This document shows, one piece after another, positions 1-9,214 of a stretch of DNA of 64,000 nt. Positions within the stretch are counted from its first letter, which is position 1. The number at the start of each line of letters is the position of its first letter. The position numbers and the translations under genes were made by a program. Source of the stretch: Phycisphaeraceae bacterium (GTDB lineage: Bacteria; Planctomycetota; Phycisphaerae; Phycisphaerales; Phycisphaeraceae); NCBI GenBank assembly GCA_029260595.1, contig JAJDCY010000011.1:1-64000 (forward strand), read 5' to 3'. Under the pieces are notes generated by a model. The model ran no database searches and was not told the origin of the DNA. It saw only the letters and a program-made list of their open reading frames with translations.

Positions 1-15
1 TTTTCCTCCTTTGGG

Positions 16-500
16 GGGCGTGGCGGGCTCCGGCCCCCCCCCCCTCCCCCCCCCCCCCCCCCCGGCCGGGGGCGGCCATTTCTCTAGGCCCGCTGTTACC
101 AACGGGCTCAAGCGGCCTACCCGCGCCCCTTGGCTAAAGCCAACCGACCGGACCGGTCGGCCGTCAAAGACGGGGGACGCTGCTTGGCCTTGCACGCGGT
201 GGGGCTTGCCATGCCCGGCCTGTCACCAGACCGGCGGTGCGCTCTTACCGCACCATTTCACCCTTACCCGCCGCCCGTCACACAGCGTTCATCGCGGACT
301 CGACCCCGCGACCAAAAACGCTGCACGACGGGCGGCGGGCGGTATCTTTTCTGTGGCGCTATCCCGCACCGGCAACCGGGCGAACCTGGCCACCGGCGGG
401 TGGGTGTTACCCACCACCGTGTCCTGCCGTGTTCGGACTTTCCTCCCGCCACGCCGCCAGCCGTTGCCGGCCGACCGCGCGACGAGCGGCCGCCACACCC
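16..500 (-). ncRNA. rnpB: RNase P RNA (bacterial type A-like)
   Basis: Catalytic RNA of RNase P, which trims the 5' leader of tRNA precursors. Read on the minus strand, it shows the universal family signatures: GAGGAAAGTCCGAAC near the 5' end (about 450), GGTGAAATGGTGCGGTAAG followed by AGCGCACCGCC (about 235-265), TAGGCCGCTTGAGCC (about 105-120), and GGCCTAGAGAAATGG near the 3' end (about 75-90). The ends were set by a 9-bp P1 helix pairing 492-500 with 16-24 (one G-U pair). At about 485 nt it is longer than the usual 350-400. Part of the excess is a 30-nt G-rich tract (positions 34-63) next to the 3' strand of P1. Exact ends are uncertain by a few bases; the identity is secure. A TAGTAT sequence (514-519 on the minus strand) sits at -10 distance from the 5' end. 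Confidence 0.94.
34..63. repeat. 30-nt poly-C/poly-G tract inside rnpB
   Basis: 29 of 30 bases are C on the plus strand (C11-T-C18), which is G in the RNA. It is flanked by GGCCGGGGG, so the edge can fold back into a GC hairpin. The tract lies between the conserved GGCCTAGAGAAATGG block and the 3' P1 strand. Its length may be misassembled or variable. Confidence 0.9.
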
Positions 501-569
501 GTGCCACCACCCCATACTACCCACCGGGCCGACCACCGGTTCGCCCCACGCCGATCGACTGCCCATACC

Positions 570-601
570 GGGTGGCACCGACAAGCCCGCTTGTCAGTGT
601 C
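570..601. repeat. Short palindromic repeat (GGTGSCAC...AGTGTC family), copy 1
   Basis: GGGTGGCACC, then GACAAGC-CC-GCTTGTC, then AGTGTC: a perfect 7-bp inverted repeat inside conserved flanks. It resembles copies at 16964-17125 and 52035-52064. It lies between the divergent rnpB and the gene at 635. Confidence 0.7.
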
Positions 602-619
602 CGCCTCGCACCCGATCTG

Positions 620-625
620 TTAACT
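620..625 (+). promoter_or_regulatory. Putative leaderless -10 box TTAACT
   Basis: TTAACT lies 9 nt before the ATG at 635, and no Shine-Dalgarno site is present. It matches the TAAACT/TAGACT boxes at the same distance before the genes at 9215, 10743 and 31817. Confidence 0.45.
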
Positions 626-634
626 TCAAACCCC

Positions 635-1780
635 ATGCCCGACCCAAGCGCCCCGGCCGACGCCGCCGTCTGGACCGACGCCGACCGCGCCGAACAGGCT
701 CACCGCATCTTCGATCGCCTCGGCGACCGCGTCCACCCCATCGCCGTTGGCGGCCCGCGCCTGGCCAAGGTCGACGACCTGACCCGCCGGCTCGACTGCC
801 CGCGCGAAGACGACTTTCGCCAGCTCCTGCTCGCACACCCCCCGCGCTACCTGCTGCTGACAACAATGTCCGGCGTCAAGCAAGCCGACCTTATGACCGC
901 GATCACCCGCGGCGCCCTTCTGCTCACCACCGAACCGCCCATCGCAAGTTTTGATCAGCTCGATCAACTCGACCAGCCCGCGAAAACTAAAAAACGCACA
1001 GCCGCCGCATCGCCCAGCCCCGCATCTATCCCGACCAACACAACAGCCACAACCAAATCCAGCGCCGCCACAACGCTCGCTCCCGACACCGACACATCCG
1101 ATCGCGACACAGCCATGAACGACGACGACACAACTCCCGCACCCGGCCGCACCGTCTGGCTGCCCGCGTTCGAACAAACCCCCGGCTGGACCGCCGCCGC
1201 CGACCCCGCACACGTCCTAGGAACCACCCGCCAGGTCGCGTTCTCAGCGCTCGGGCAGCCGTCCGATTGCTCGCTCTACGCCCGCCTCTACGACGCATGG
1301 CGAACCATCCTCACCGTCACCACACTCCCCGATACGATCGATGCTTCGCTTGCCGGCACGCTCGCCGATATCCCGTCCGACCCGCGCGGCATCACCGGCT
1401 CACTCGCGGCGCATGCGCGCCTCCCCGACGGCGTCACCGCGACCGTGCGCATCAGCGACCGCGCCGGCCCCTGGCGGCGCACCGTGCACACCGTCGCCGA
1501 CAACGGCTACCTGCGTGTGACCGACCACGACTACGCGTTATTCGACGACGCCGGCAACTGCCTCGACCACCTCGACGCCGCGAACAAAGACCCGTTCACG
1601 TTCGACCAACTCCTCGCCGCCAACTGGAATCGCTTGATCGAGCAACCCAACGACGCCCCACCCGACCGCCCACCGCCACCGGCCTCGCACACCCTCGCCT
1701 GCTGCCTGGCCAGCCTCCTCAGCGCCCGCACCGGCCAACCCGAGAGCCCGCGCAACCTCCTGCAGATCCATACGCGCTAA
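635..1780 (+). CDS. Hypothetical protein, diverged Gfo/Idh/MocA-like
   Basis: 381 aa. The open frame runs upstream through rnpB, but that part is not plausible coding sequence. The ATG at 635, just after the TTAACT box, is the first credible start. The N-terminal 110 residues (HPIAVGGPRLAKVDDLTRRL, then HPPRYLLLTT) have the alternating pattern of a nucleotide-binding oxidoreductase fold, but no GxGxxG is visible. A Thr/Ala/Ser-rich low-complexity linker follows (about 115-165). The C-terminal part (GSLAAHARLPDGVTATVRIS, then GPWRRTVHTVADNGYLRV) resembles the beta-sheet domain of Gfo/Idh proteins. It may be a catalytically dead or remodelled member of that superfamily. Function unknown. It is convergent with manA, 24 nt away. 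Confidence 0.65.
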   Translation: MPDPSAPADAAVWTDADRAEQAHRIFDRLGDRVHPIAVGGPRLAKVDDLTRRLDCPREDDFRQLLLAHPPRYLLLTTMSGVKQADLMTAITRGALLLTTEPPIASFDQLDQLDQPAKTKKRTAAASPSPASIPTNTTATTKSSAATTLAPDTDTSDRDTAMNDDDTTPAPGRTVWLPAFEQTPGWTAAADPAHVLGTTRQVAFSALGQPSDCSLYARLYDAWRTILTVTTLPDTIDASLAGTLADIPSDPRGITGSLAAHARLPDGVTATVRISDRAGPWRRTVHTVADNGYLRVTDHDYALFDDAGNCLDHLDAANKDPFTFDQLLAANWNRLIEQPNDAPPDRPPPPASHTLACCLASLLSARTGQPESPRNLLQIHTR

Positions 1781-1804
1781 CCCGCTCAGGCAACCGCTCC
1801 AAAC

Positions 1805-2848
1805 TCACGCGATCTGCTCGCTCATCGCCTGCGGGAACGTCACCTCCAGCCAAACCGTGTCCTCCGCCAGCGCCACGCGCGCATCATCCATCCCCGCCGG
1901 GATCAGCATTGTCTGCCCGCGCTCGAACCGCACACCCTCGCGCCCACCGCCCGGCTCGATCGTCCCCCCGCCCTCGAGCACGATCCACACCGCGGGTTGG
2001 TCGTACGGGATTTCCTGTTCATACGACTGGGTCATGCGCACCTTCTCGATGCGAAAGTGCTCACACGTCACCAGCCGGCTCATCGTTGTGAACACACCGG
2101 CGATGTGCGACCGCTGTTCGTAGCGCCCAACCTCCGCCGGGCCGAACCGGATGCACGCCATCGCCTCATCGATATGCAACTGCCGGTCCGTGCGCCCCCA
2201 GTCGTACACGCGGAACGTCGTGTCGCTCGGCGTCTGCACCTCGGCGACAACCACGCCGGCCCCGAGCGCGTGACACGTCCCGCTGGGCAAGTAGTGGCAG
2301 TCCCCGACTTTGACCGGCACGCGGATCATCAACTCTTCAACACCGCCGCGGTCGATTGCCTCGCGAAACGCCTCCGGCTCAACCCCTTCGCGCACACCTT
2401 TATAGATCGCCGCATCCGGCTCAGCATCGACGACATACCACGCCTCGCTTTTCAGGTGCACGCCCTCGTGCGTCGCGGCGTACTGCGGGCTCGGGTGCAC
2501 CTGCACCGACAGGTTCTGCCGCGCATCGAGAAACTTCACCAGCAGCGGGAATCCCCCATCATCCGTCAGTCTCAACCGCCCCAACAACCGCTCGCCGTAC
2601 ACCGATACCGCGTCGTGCAACGTCTTCCCGGCCAAGTGCCCGTTTGCGATCACCGACCGCTGCGCCGCGGCCCCCCCACCTGATGCCGACCCAGTCGCTA
2701 GATCCGCCAACTCCCACGACTCGCCGATCGGTGTCGCATCGCCGGGTAGCGCCCGCCCCAACCGCTCGAGCGCCCGCCCGCCCCACACCTTCTCTTTATA
2801 AATAGGTTCAAACCGAAGCGGGTATAGCGGCCCGTCACGCTCAGCCAT
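1805..2848 (-). CDS. manA: Mannose-6-phosphate isomerase, class I
   Basis: Zinc enzyme that interconverts mannose-6-phosphate and fructose-6-phosphate in the cytoplasm, supplying mannose units for glycans and surface polysaccharide. 347 aa, normal for short type I enzymes. The N-terminus has KEKVWGGRALERLG and GESWELAD. The cupin metal site shows QVHPSPQYA, KSEAWYVVDAE and the HALGAG histidine, followed by VYDWGR. I chose the ATG at 2848 over an in-frame GTG at 2857 because GGGAAGG lies 8 nt before the ATG. The gene stands alone, divergent from the His-rich secreted protein at 2957. Confidence 0.88.
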   Translation of the reverse strand: MAERDGPLYPLRFEPIYKEKVWGGRALERLGRALPGDATPIGESWELADLATGSASGGGAAAQRSVIANGHLAGKTLHDAVSVYGERLLGRLRLTDDGGFPLLVKFLDARQNLSVQVHPSPQYAATHEGVHLKSEAWYVVDAEPDAAIYKGVREGVEPEAFREAIDRGGVEELMIRVPVKVGDCHYLPSGTCHALGAGVVVAEVQTPSDTTFRVYDWGRTDRQLHIDEAMACIRFGPAEVGRYEQRSHIAGVFTTMSRLVTCEHFRIEKVRMTQSYEQEIPYDQPAVWIVLEGGGTIEPGGGREGVRFERGQTMLIPAGMDDARVALAEDTVWLEVTFPQAMSEQIA

Positions 2849-2891
2849 CGCAACCACCTTCCCAATCCCCGCGTTCCAACTTGAAATTCAC

Positions 2892-2920
2892 TTGATCCGC
2901 CCCCCATCGCCGCCAATAAT
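2892..2920 (+). promoter_or_regulatory. Putative sigma70-type promoter
   Basis: TTGATC (2892-2897) and AATAAT (2915-2920) with a 17-nt spacer, 37 nt before the start at 2957, in the divergent manA/His-rich protein region. Confidence 0.5.
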
Positions 2921-2956
2921 TCATCGTCACCGACAACACACCCAGGAGGGCACGAC

Positions 2957-3439
2957 ATGCTAACGAAAAACCGCGCCGCGGCACGGCCGTTGATCGCAAC
3001 CGCTGTAACGCTCGCACTAGTGATCGCGGCTCCCGCGCTCGCCGCACCGCGCGCCGTCATCCAACCCGGCCACGCGCCTCATTGCCACGCAACACCCCGA
3101 CACACCGGCTCACACGCGATCCCATACGGGCACACCCCACACCGACCGCTGCGCCACCACGCCGCCCACACCCGACCTCACACCATCACAACCTACGGGC
3201 GTACCCCAGCAGGCGTGCAACACCTGCGAGGTGGTTACTACCGTCCCGTCACGATCGCCCAAACCGCATCCGGCCGCCTGATCCAAACCGGCGGTGCGCA
3301 CGGAACGCATGCACATCAAGCAGCACGCCAACCCGGCGTCACGATCGTCCGCCACCCGCGCCACACCGCTGCCACCCAGGCTACCCGCGCGCACACTCGA
3401 TCGCGCATTGTCTATTCAACAGCGCCGACCACTCGCTGA
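2957..3439 (+). CDS. Small secreted histidine-rich protein
   Basis: 160 aa. A Sec signal peptide (about residues 1-29: K/R-rich start, hydrophobic LIATAVTLALVIAAPALA, AxA-type end) is followed by a mature part rich in His, Thr, Pro, Ala and Arg, with about 20 histidines and one HCH. There is no recognisable fold. The start is well supported by AGGAGGG 9 nt before the ATG. A role in periplasmic or surface metal binding can be guessed from composition only. An equally good reading is a disordered basic wall-associated protein. Single gene, convergent with the chemotaxis receptor. Confidence 0.7.
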   Translation: MLTKNRAAARPLIATAVTLALVIAAPALAAPRAVIQPGHAPHCHATPRHTGSHAIPYGHTPHRPLRHHAAHTRPHTITTYGRTPAGVQHLRGGYYRPVTIAQTASGRLIQTGGAHGTHAHQAARQPGVTIVRHPRHTAATQATRAHTRSRIVYSTAPTTR

Positions 3440-3476
3440 CTCGCGAACACCCGCGCACCGCGCATCACCATCCACG

Positions 3477-3500
3477 CAAAAGAAAACCGGCCACGCCGGC
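3477..3500 (-). terminator. Rho-independent terminator of the chemotaxis receptor gene
   Basis: On the minus strand, CCGGC-GTG-GCCGG is followed by TTTTCTTTT, about 75 nt past the stop at 3572. Confidence 0.65.
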
Positions 3501-3571
3501 GGGGGCCGCGGTCATTCCCGCGTGCCCAAGCCGGCGTAACCGGTCGTGGTAGGCTTAAAAGAAACTCTTGG

Positions 3572-5932
3572 TTACGCAGCTAGCTGACGCTTGTCCCGCC
3601 GCTCGATACCCGGCGAGGGCGGGCCCTCTTCCACATGACGCTGCTCGAGCTTGAACCGGCTCATCAACTCGGACAGCGTCTCGGCACTCGACGTCAGTTG
3701 CGCCGCCGCCTGGGCCATCTGCTGCGCGCCTTCGTTGGTCTGACGGGTCACACCCGCGACCGCCTCGACGCTGCGGCTGACCTGCTCGCTCGCCGCCGAC
3801 TGCTCCTCAGCCGCCGCCGCGATCGATTGGATCTTCCCGGCAACATCCTGAGCCGACGCGACGATACGATCCAGGCTCTGCCCGGCCGTCGACGCTCGCT
3901 CGATCCCCGTCTCAACCTGCGTGGTCCCGGTGTTCATCCGCTCGACGGCCTCGCCGGTCTCCTTCTGGATGGCCTTGATCGACTCGGCGACTTCTTCGGT
4001 CGCCTTGGTCGTCCGGTCGGCCAGCTTGCGGACCTCGTCGGCCACCACGGCGAAACCTCGCCCGTGCTCGCCGGCCCGAGCAGCCTCGATGGCTGCGTTC
4101 AACGCAAGCAAGTTGGTCTGATCCGCGATGTCATTAATCACATCGATGATCTGGCCGATCTCCTCGCCGCGCTTGCCGAGATTCGCCACCGCGGTTGCGG
4201 TCGCGCTAACGGCTTCACGGATCGAGTCCATCCCCTCGATCGTCTCGGCGACGATCTTGCCGCCTTCGTTCGCCGCGTCACCCGATTGCTGGGCATCGCC
4301 CGACGCCCCGGCGCTCTGCCGGGCCATCTCGGTCACCGACGCGGACATCTGCTCGATCGCGGCAGACACCTGGATCACCTGCTTGTTCTGCTCGTCCATC
4401 GCGTTGGCCGTCTCGCTACTCGTCGCCGAGACCTCCTCCGCGACCCTTGTCAGATCGCTTGCCTGATCACGGACCTTCATGATCAACTCGTTCAGGAACG
4501 TCAGCACGCGGTTGATCGAGCGGGACATATCCCCAATCTCGTCATTGCGGTCTTCCTTGAGCGTGTCGCGCAGATTCACATCGCCGTCGGCCAGCAACGC
4601 CAACCGCTTGACCGCGATGCTCAGCGGCTTGATCAGCGTCAAGGCATACAAGAACGTCACCAGCGTGATCACCACGCCGACGATGAGACTTGAAATCACA
4701 ATGCTCCGCTGCAGCGCCGTCGCCGGTGCGGTGACCTCAGCCAGGTCCATCTCGGCGATGATCGCCCAGTTCAACCCCTCTAACTTCAGCGGGCTGTAGG
4801 ACGACACCACCGGCACACCGCGGTAGTCGTCAATGATGCTCACGTTCGACTCGCCGCGGAGCGCCGCCTGCGACGCCTCGGTGTCGACCTCACGCGTCAG
4901 GATCGTCGGTTCCTCACTGAACCGGCTGTTCGACCGCATGCGCCCATCCGACCCGACCAGGTACGTCTCGCCCGTCTCACCCATCCCGGCTCGGACGTTC
5001 ATGATGCTGTTGATCTTGCCCACCGGCATCTGGAAAATCGCAACACCCACCTTCGTCCCGTTGTGGAACACGGGCGAACCGATAAAGCTCGCCGCCGCAC
5101 CGTAGCTGGGCTCGTAAGGGCGGAAGTCCTCGATGAACACCTCGCCGGCCTGCGTCGCCGCGGCGGCTTTGCGGTACACATCGCCGAAGTTGGTCTCCGC
5201 GTACGGCCCGGTCAGGAAGCTCGTGGCGTAGTCGGTTTCCTTGAACACCGAGTACACCAGGTTCCCCTCGAGGTCGAACAGGAAGATGTCGTAGTACTCG
5301 AACGACTCAAGAAAATCCCGGATGCGCGGGTGGTAGACCGCGTGCAACCGGTTGTAGTCACACTCCTGCGGCGCGGCGTCCAGCGTCAGCTTCTCACCCA
5401 CCGGGTTCGGGTTGTTCGAGATATACATCGCCTGCAACAACCGCCCCGAGCGCGACGCCGGCACGTACGTCCCCGCCCCACGGAAAGCCTGCCCGGCCTC
5501 CGCCAGGCGTGGCTTGAACTCGCCGTTGTAGTACCCCTCAACCGACTGGTAGATCGGGCTGCCTTGTTCGGTATTGTCCTCGAGCTGGTCGGCAACTTTC
5601 TCGAAGGCCTTGGAGAACCGCGCCGTCGCCTCGGTCACCATCCGGTTCTGCGCGAAGTTGAACATCTGCTTGTGGATGAAACCGAAGTAGTCCTCGATCT
5701 GCCCCTGGCGAGTCACCCGCAGCCCCTCGAGCGCGTGCTCCTTCTGAGTGAGCAGCGCATCGTGGCTCTTGTTGATACTCAGCCAGCCGATGGTGGCCAG
5801 TGAGCCGATCCCAATCCCCAGCCCCAGCGCGATCAGCTTGTGCTTGAGAGTGAGCTTGGCCCGGAACGCATACAACGCGCCGGCAACGCCGCCGATAAGC
5901 AGCACAATCCAAACGACGGGAGGAATGGACAT
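3572..5932 (-). CDS. Methyl-accepting chemotaxis protein
   Basis: Membrane chemoreceptor that signals through CheA/CheW. 786 aa from the ATG at 5932 (AGGGGG 9 nt upstream). Hydrophobic segments lie at about 5-23 and 32-54, followed by a large extracytoplasmic sensor of the Cache type (about 55-410, with the [17 protein letters not shown] and [19 protein letters not shown] motifs). A further membrane segment (about 418-440), a HAMP domain (about 440-495) and the MA signalling domain (about 500-770) follow. The hairpin tip [20 protein letters not shown] then [20 protein letters not shown] is canonical. No CheA, CheW or CheR gene is in the window. The two N-terminal membrane segments before the sensor are slightly unusual. 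The ligand is unknown. Confidence 0.93.
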   Translation of the reverse strand: MSIPPVVWIVLLIGGVAGALYAFRAKLTLKHKLIALGLGIGIGSLATIGWLSINKSHDALLTQKEHALEGLRVTRQGQIEDYFGFIHKQMFNFAQNRMVTEATARFSKAFEKVADQLEDNTEQGSPIYQSVEGYYNGEFKPRLAEAGQAFRGAGTYVPASRSGRLLQAMYISNNPNPVGEKLTLDAAPQECDYNRLHAVYHPRIRDFLESFEYYDIFLFDLEGNLVYSVFKETDYATSFLTGPYAETNFGDVYRKAAAATQAGEVFIEDFRPYEPSYGAAASFIGSPVFHNGTKVGVAIFQMPVGKINSIMNVRAGMGETGETYLVGSDGRMRSNSRFSEEPTILTREVDTEASQAALRGESNVSIIDDYRGVPVVSSYSPLKLEGLNWAIIAEMDLAEVTAPATALQRSIVISSLIVGVVITLVTFLYALTLIKPLSIAVKRLALLADGDVNLRDTLKEDRNDEIGDMSRSINRVLTFLNELIMKVRDQASDLTRVAEEVSATSSETANAMDEQNKQVIQVSAAIEQMSASVTEMARQSAGASGDAQQSGDAANEGGKIVAETIEGMDSIREAVSATATAVANLGKRGEEIGQIIDVINDIADQTNLLALNAAIEAARAGEHGRGFAVVADEVRKLADRTTKATEEVAESIKAIQKETGEAVERMNTGTTQVETGIERASTAGQSLDRIVASAQDVAGKIQSIAAAAEEQSAASEQVSRSVEAVAGVTRQTNEGAQQMAQAAAQLTSSAETLSELMSRFKLEQRHVEEGPPSPGIERRDKRQLAA

Positions 5933-6319
5933 TACGAGGCCCCCTGTGAGTTGTTGGCCCAATCAATCGATCGGGCCCCCTGGTCTGAAAAATCGCCCGG
6001 TCGGGACAATCCGCGGGTCGCCCCGCAAAAAGTCTCTTGGATGGGCACAAAGTCACGATCGGGAGTTACATTCAAGGGGTTTAGCGGTGAATAACCCGCG
6101 GGCCCCTCGAGTTGAGACGCTAACTTGTTTAAAAGGCAACCGATTACCGTTGTGTCCTGAGCGAAACCACTGTTTTTTCCAGCACAAATCGCACAACCGT
6201 CTCTGATTGTGTTTAGAAACACTATAAAAAAAGTATTTTTCTCGCCCCGGGCTCCAGCACAGCCGCTCGTGCCCGATTCCCACGCCGCAGGGCGACCGAC
6301 TACAATTCGCACCTCCCGC
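5933..6319. other. Intergenic region between chemoreceptor and tRNA-Val, with palindrome
   Basis: AT-richer than its surroundings. It contains a perfect palindrome GTGTTT-AG-AAACAC at 6209-6222 followed by a TATAAA sequence. No open frame here looks real. The palindrome could be an operator or a stem-loop; its target gene is not clear. Confidence 0.5.
6301..6306 (+). promoter_or_regulatory. Putative -10 box of tRNA-Val
   Basis: TACAAT lies 13 nt before the mature 5' end. No convincing -35 hexamer is seen. Confidence 0.4.
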
Positions 6320-6393
6320 GGGCGATTAGCTCAGTTGGCCAGAGCGCTTCCTTTACACGGAAGATGTCACAGGTTCGAGTCCTGTATCGCCCA
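6320..6393 (+). tRNA. tRNA-Val (anticodon TAC)
   Basis: 74-nt cloverleaf. The acceptor GGGCGAT pairs with ATCGCCC. The D arm contains AGCTCAGTTGG, and the anticodon stem CTTCC/GGAAG encloses loop TTTACAC. The T arm is CAGGTTCGAGTCCTG and the discriminator base is A. CCA is not encoded. Confidence 0.96.
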
Positions 6394-6468
6394 TTCAGAA
6401 CCGCCTAGAATCTCCACCCACACCCGCCTGAATCCGCCCGCCAACACACCAAAATCCCCTAAAGAACA

Positions 6469-6496
6469 TTGACAAACACGACGTTTCTGTCATAAT
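6469..6496 (+). promoter_or_regulatory. Strong sigma70-type promoter of the PEP-CTERM gene at 6599
   Basis: Consensus TTGACA (6469-6474), 16-nt spacer, CATAAT (6491-6496). This leaves a leader of about 95 nt before the start codon. Confidence 0.7.
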
Positions 6497-6598
6497 AGAT
6501 AATAGTACTCACCTCCGGGGCGGAGACCTGCACAGACATCCTATTGACACCCATGCGCGGAGGGCGGGCATGCGCAAAGACCGCGCTAGGAGGCAACG

Positions 6599-9187
6599 AT
6601 GAACAGATGCAAAGCGCAACAACTGGCCGCCGTGGCGATCAGTTTCCTAACCGTGACCAATCACGCACCTGGTGCTGCCGTCACCTGGGACGTCGACGCC
6701 GACGGCGACTGGAATATCGCAACCAACTGGTCCAGCAACCCCTCCCTGCCCGGCGCTGCCGACGACGTCACCATCGATGTTGGCGGCGCGACGATCCGCG
6801 AGATTACCCACGCGCTCGGCACCGACACGATCCTCAGCCTCACCACCGATGAGAGCATCACGATGGACGGCGGTTCATCGATCCTCGTGACAGGCGCCGC
6901 CAGCTTCACCACCGACAACACCACGCTCTCGGCCAACGCAGCCGGCACACTCTTTGAAGCCGACGGCGCGACCACCGTCGACGGCGTCAATCTCATGGCC
7001 ACCAGCGGCGGCGTCTTGCGACTCGACCAGGCCGCCTCCTACACCCACAACAACAACGGCGTCAACAAAGACCGAACGATCTCGGCCGACGATACGGGTA
7101 GCCTTGTTGATCTTTCCGGCGCGACCTCCATCAGCGGCAGTGGCGGCGCGCTGTCAGACCTGTTCATCACCGCCAACTCCGGCGGCACGGTTAACTTCTC
7201 GAGCGTGACGACCATCGACGGGCCCAGCGGCGGCGGCGGTAATCCCCGTGGCGTCGAAATCACTTCTAGCGGCGCCTCGAGCCTGGTCGATTTTTCCGAC
7301 CTGACCAGCTTCACCAATGACGCGACCAACCCCAGCTCACTGCTCGAGCCGGCCGACGGCGGCGAGATCCGCGTGCCCATCCTCACCACCCTCGGCGGTG
7401 TTGACATCATCCTCGACGGCACGGGCACCATGTCCACCAGCCAGATCACCACCTACAACAACGGTCACGCTCAAGTCGACGGCACAGCCGCGGACTTCAG
7501 CGGCGTCACCGACGCGACCGACAGCGAGTTCACGGTCACCGGCGGCGGCACGATCGATCTGAGCACGGCCACGTCGATCAACAGCACCGGGTTCGATGTC
7601 AACGACGGCGTCACGCTCGCGCTGCCCGCAGCCACCAGCTACACCCACGACACATCCAAAATCAATAACGACCGCACGCTCAAAGCGACCGGCGCGTCGA
7701 GTGTCCTGGACCTGTCAAACCTCACCTCGTTTACCGGGGCCAACTCCGGTGGCGCGTTGTCTGACGTCTTCGTCGAAGCCCTCGACGGCGGCGAGGTGGA
7801 TCTCTCGGGCGTGCTAACCATCTCCGGCAACGCCGGCGGATCGGGCAATCCACGCGGCATCCAGTTCACCGCTGATGGCACCTCCAGCACGATCGATCTC
7901 GCGACCGCGACCACCTTCAGCGACCCGGCGACCAACAGCAGCTCCCTGCTCAAAGCCGTCGACAGCGGCACGATCAACGCCCCGCTATTAACCACCCTTT
8001 TTGGCGTGGACCTTTTCATCGATGGCACCGGCACGCTCCCGGTCGCCCAATACCTCTCCTACAACGACGGCCAGGCGACGCTCGACGGCACAGCCGCGAA
8101 CTTCGTCGCACTGACTGACATCGAAGGCAGCGAGTTCACCGTCCAAGACGGCGGCAACGCGATCCTCAATGTCGCGTCGAGCATCGACCGCAGCGGCTTC
8201 CACGTCGGCGGTGGCGTGACGCTCTCAATGCCCGCGGCGACCACCTACGCGCACGACACGACCAAAATCAACGACGACCGCACCCTCGCCGCCGACGGAG
8301 CAGGCAGCACGCTCGACCTTTCGACCCTCACCAGTATCGCCGGCGCCCCGGGCCCGCTCTCCGACCTCGCGATCGAAGCGACCGATGGCGGCAAGGTTGA
8401 TATCTCCAACGTGACCAGCATCACCGTTCCCTCAGGCGGAACGTCCAACAAGCGCGGCGTCCAGCTCGCCGCCGACGGGCTCGACGTCAACCCGAGCACC
8501 ATCGACGGCTCGATGCTGACAACCTTCGAAGACAACTCACCCAACCCCGGCTCATCGATCCACGCCTCCAACAGCGGCTCGATCCTCCTGCCCAACCTTA
8601 TGTCCGTCTCCGGCGTCAACGTCGTGCTCGACTCCACCGGCTCACTCACACTCGCCGCCGCGCTCGAGCTGGCCGACAAAGCCACCCTCAGCGGCAACGG
8701 CACCATCACCGCCGATGTCACCAACACCGCCGGTTCGGTCGCACCCGGCGAGTCCGCGGGCCAAGCCTCCATCACCGGCAACTACACCCAGGCCGCCGCC
8801 GCCACGCTCGACATCGAACTCGGCGGCACGACACCCGGCACCGACTATGATGTTCTCGGTGTCACGGGGACCGCCACGCTGCAAGCCAACACCACCGTCG
8901 TCATCACACTCATCGGCGACCCTGAATTCGAGCCCTCCGATGGCGACACCTTCGACATCCTCCTCGCCTCGGTCATCGACGATCAAGGTGCTATTTACGA
9001 CTTCCCCGAACTCGCCGGCGGCCTGCAGTTTTTCCCCTCGATCGTCCCGCAAGGTATCAGTGCCCAGGCACTGCGCGTCACCATCGGCATCCCCGAGCCC
9101 AGCGCCATCGCCCTCACACTCGCCGGCGCGTTGGCCCTGACCTCCCGCCGCCGCCGCGCATCCAGTCCCAGCGCAAAGCCGCACTGA
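6599..9187 (+). CDS. PEP-CTERM surface protein with internal repeats
   Basis: 862 aa, exported and probably processed by an exosortase not in this window. AGGAGG precedes the ATG by 7 nt. The signal peptide covers about residues 1-27, followed by a TWDVDADGDWNIATNWS module of the type seen at the start of many such beta-helix proteins. Three related blocks of about 200 residues follow (landmarks YTHNNNGVNKDRTISAD, YTHDTSKINNDRTLKATG and YAHDTTKINDDRTLAADG, near residues 145, 350 and 555), which indicates internal triplication. The C-terminus has a G-rich beta region, then IPEPSAIAL, a hydrophobic helix and SRRRRASS. A role in adhesion or the cell envelope is inferred from this architecture. 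Codon use matches the neighbours. Confidence 0.85.
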   Translation: MNRCKAQQLAAVAISFLTVTNHAPGAAVTWDVDADGDWNIATNWSSNPSLPGAADDVTIDVGGATIREITHALGTDTILSLTTDESITMDGGSSILVTGAASFTTDNTTLSANAAGTLFEADGATTVDGVNLMATSGGVLRLDQAASYTHNNNGVNKDRTISADDTGSLVDLSGATSISGSGGALSDLFITANSGGTVNFSSVTTIDGPSGGGGNPRGVEITSSGASSLVDFSDLTSFTNDATNPSSLLEPADGGEIRVPILTTLGGVDIILDGTGTMSTSQITTYNNGHAQVDGTAADFSGVTDATDSEFTVTGGGTIDLSTATSINSTGFDVNDGVTLALPAATSYTHDTSKINNDRTLKATGASSVLDLSNLTSFTGANSGGALSDVFVEALDGGEVDLSGVLTISGNAGGSGNPRGIQFTADGTSSTIDLATATTFSDPATNSSSLLKAVDSGTINAPLLTTLFGVDLFIDGTGTLPVAQYLSYNDGQATLDGTAANFVALTDIEGSEFTVQDGGNAILNVASSIDRSGFHVGGGVTLSMPAATTYAHDTTKINDDRTLAADGAGSTLDLSTLTSIAGAPGPLSDLAIEATDGGKVDISNVTSITVPSGGTSNKRGVQLAADGLDVNPSTIDGSMLTTFEDNSPNPGSSIHASNSGSILLPNLMSVSGVNVVLDSTGSLTLAAALELADKATLSGNGTITADVTNTAGSVAPGESAGQASITGNYTQAAAATLDIELGGTTPGTDYDVLGVTGTATLQANTTVVITLIGDPEFEPSDGDTFDILLASVIDDQGAIYDFPELAGGLQFFPSIVPQGISAQALRVTIGIPEPSAIALTLAGALALTSRRRRASSPSAKPH

Positions 9188-9201
9188 TAATTCCGCCCTG
9201 A

Positions 9202-9207
9202 TAAACT
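9202..9207 (+). promoter_or_regulatory. Putative leaderless -10 box TAAACT of dprA
   Basis: TAAACT lies 7 nt before the ATG at 9215, and no Shine-Dalgarno site is present. Confidence 0.5.
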
Positions 9208-9214
9208 TGCTCCG

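Noticed and set aside
11..634. Open frame running through the first 600 bases and joining the gene at 635
   Set aside because: It crosses rnpB and its promoter region. Composition is that of GC-rich non-coding DNA, and the ATG at 635 with a -10-like box is a better start.
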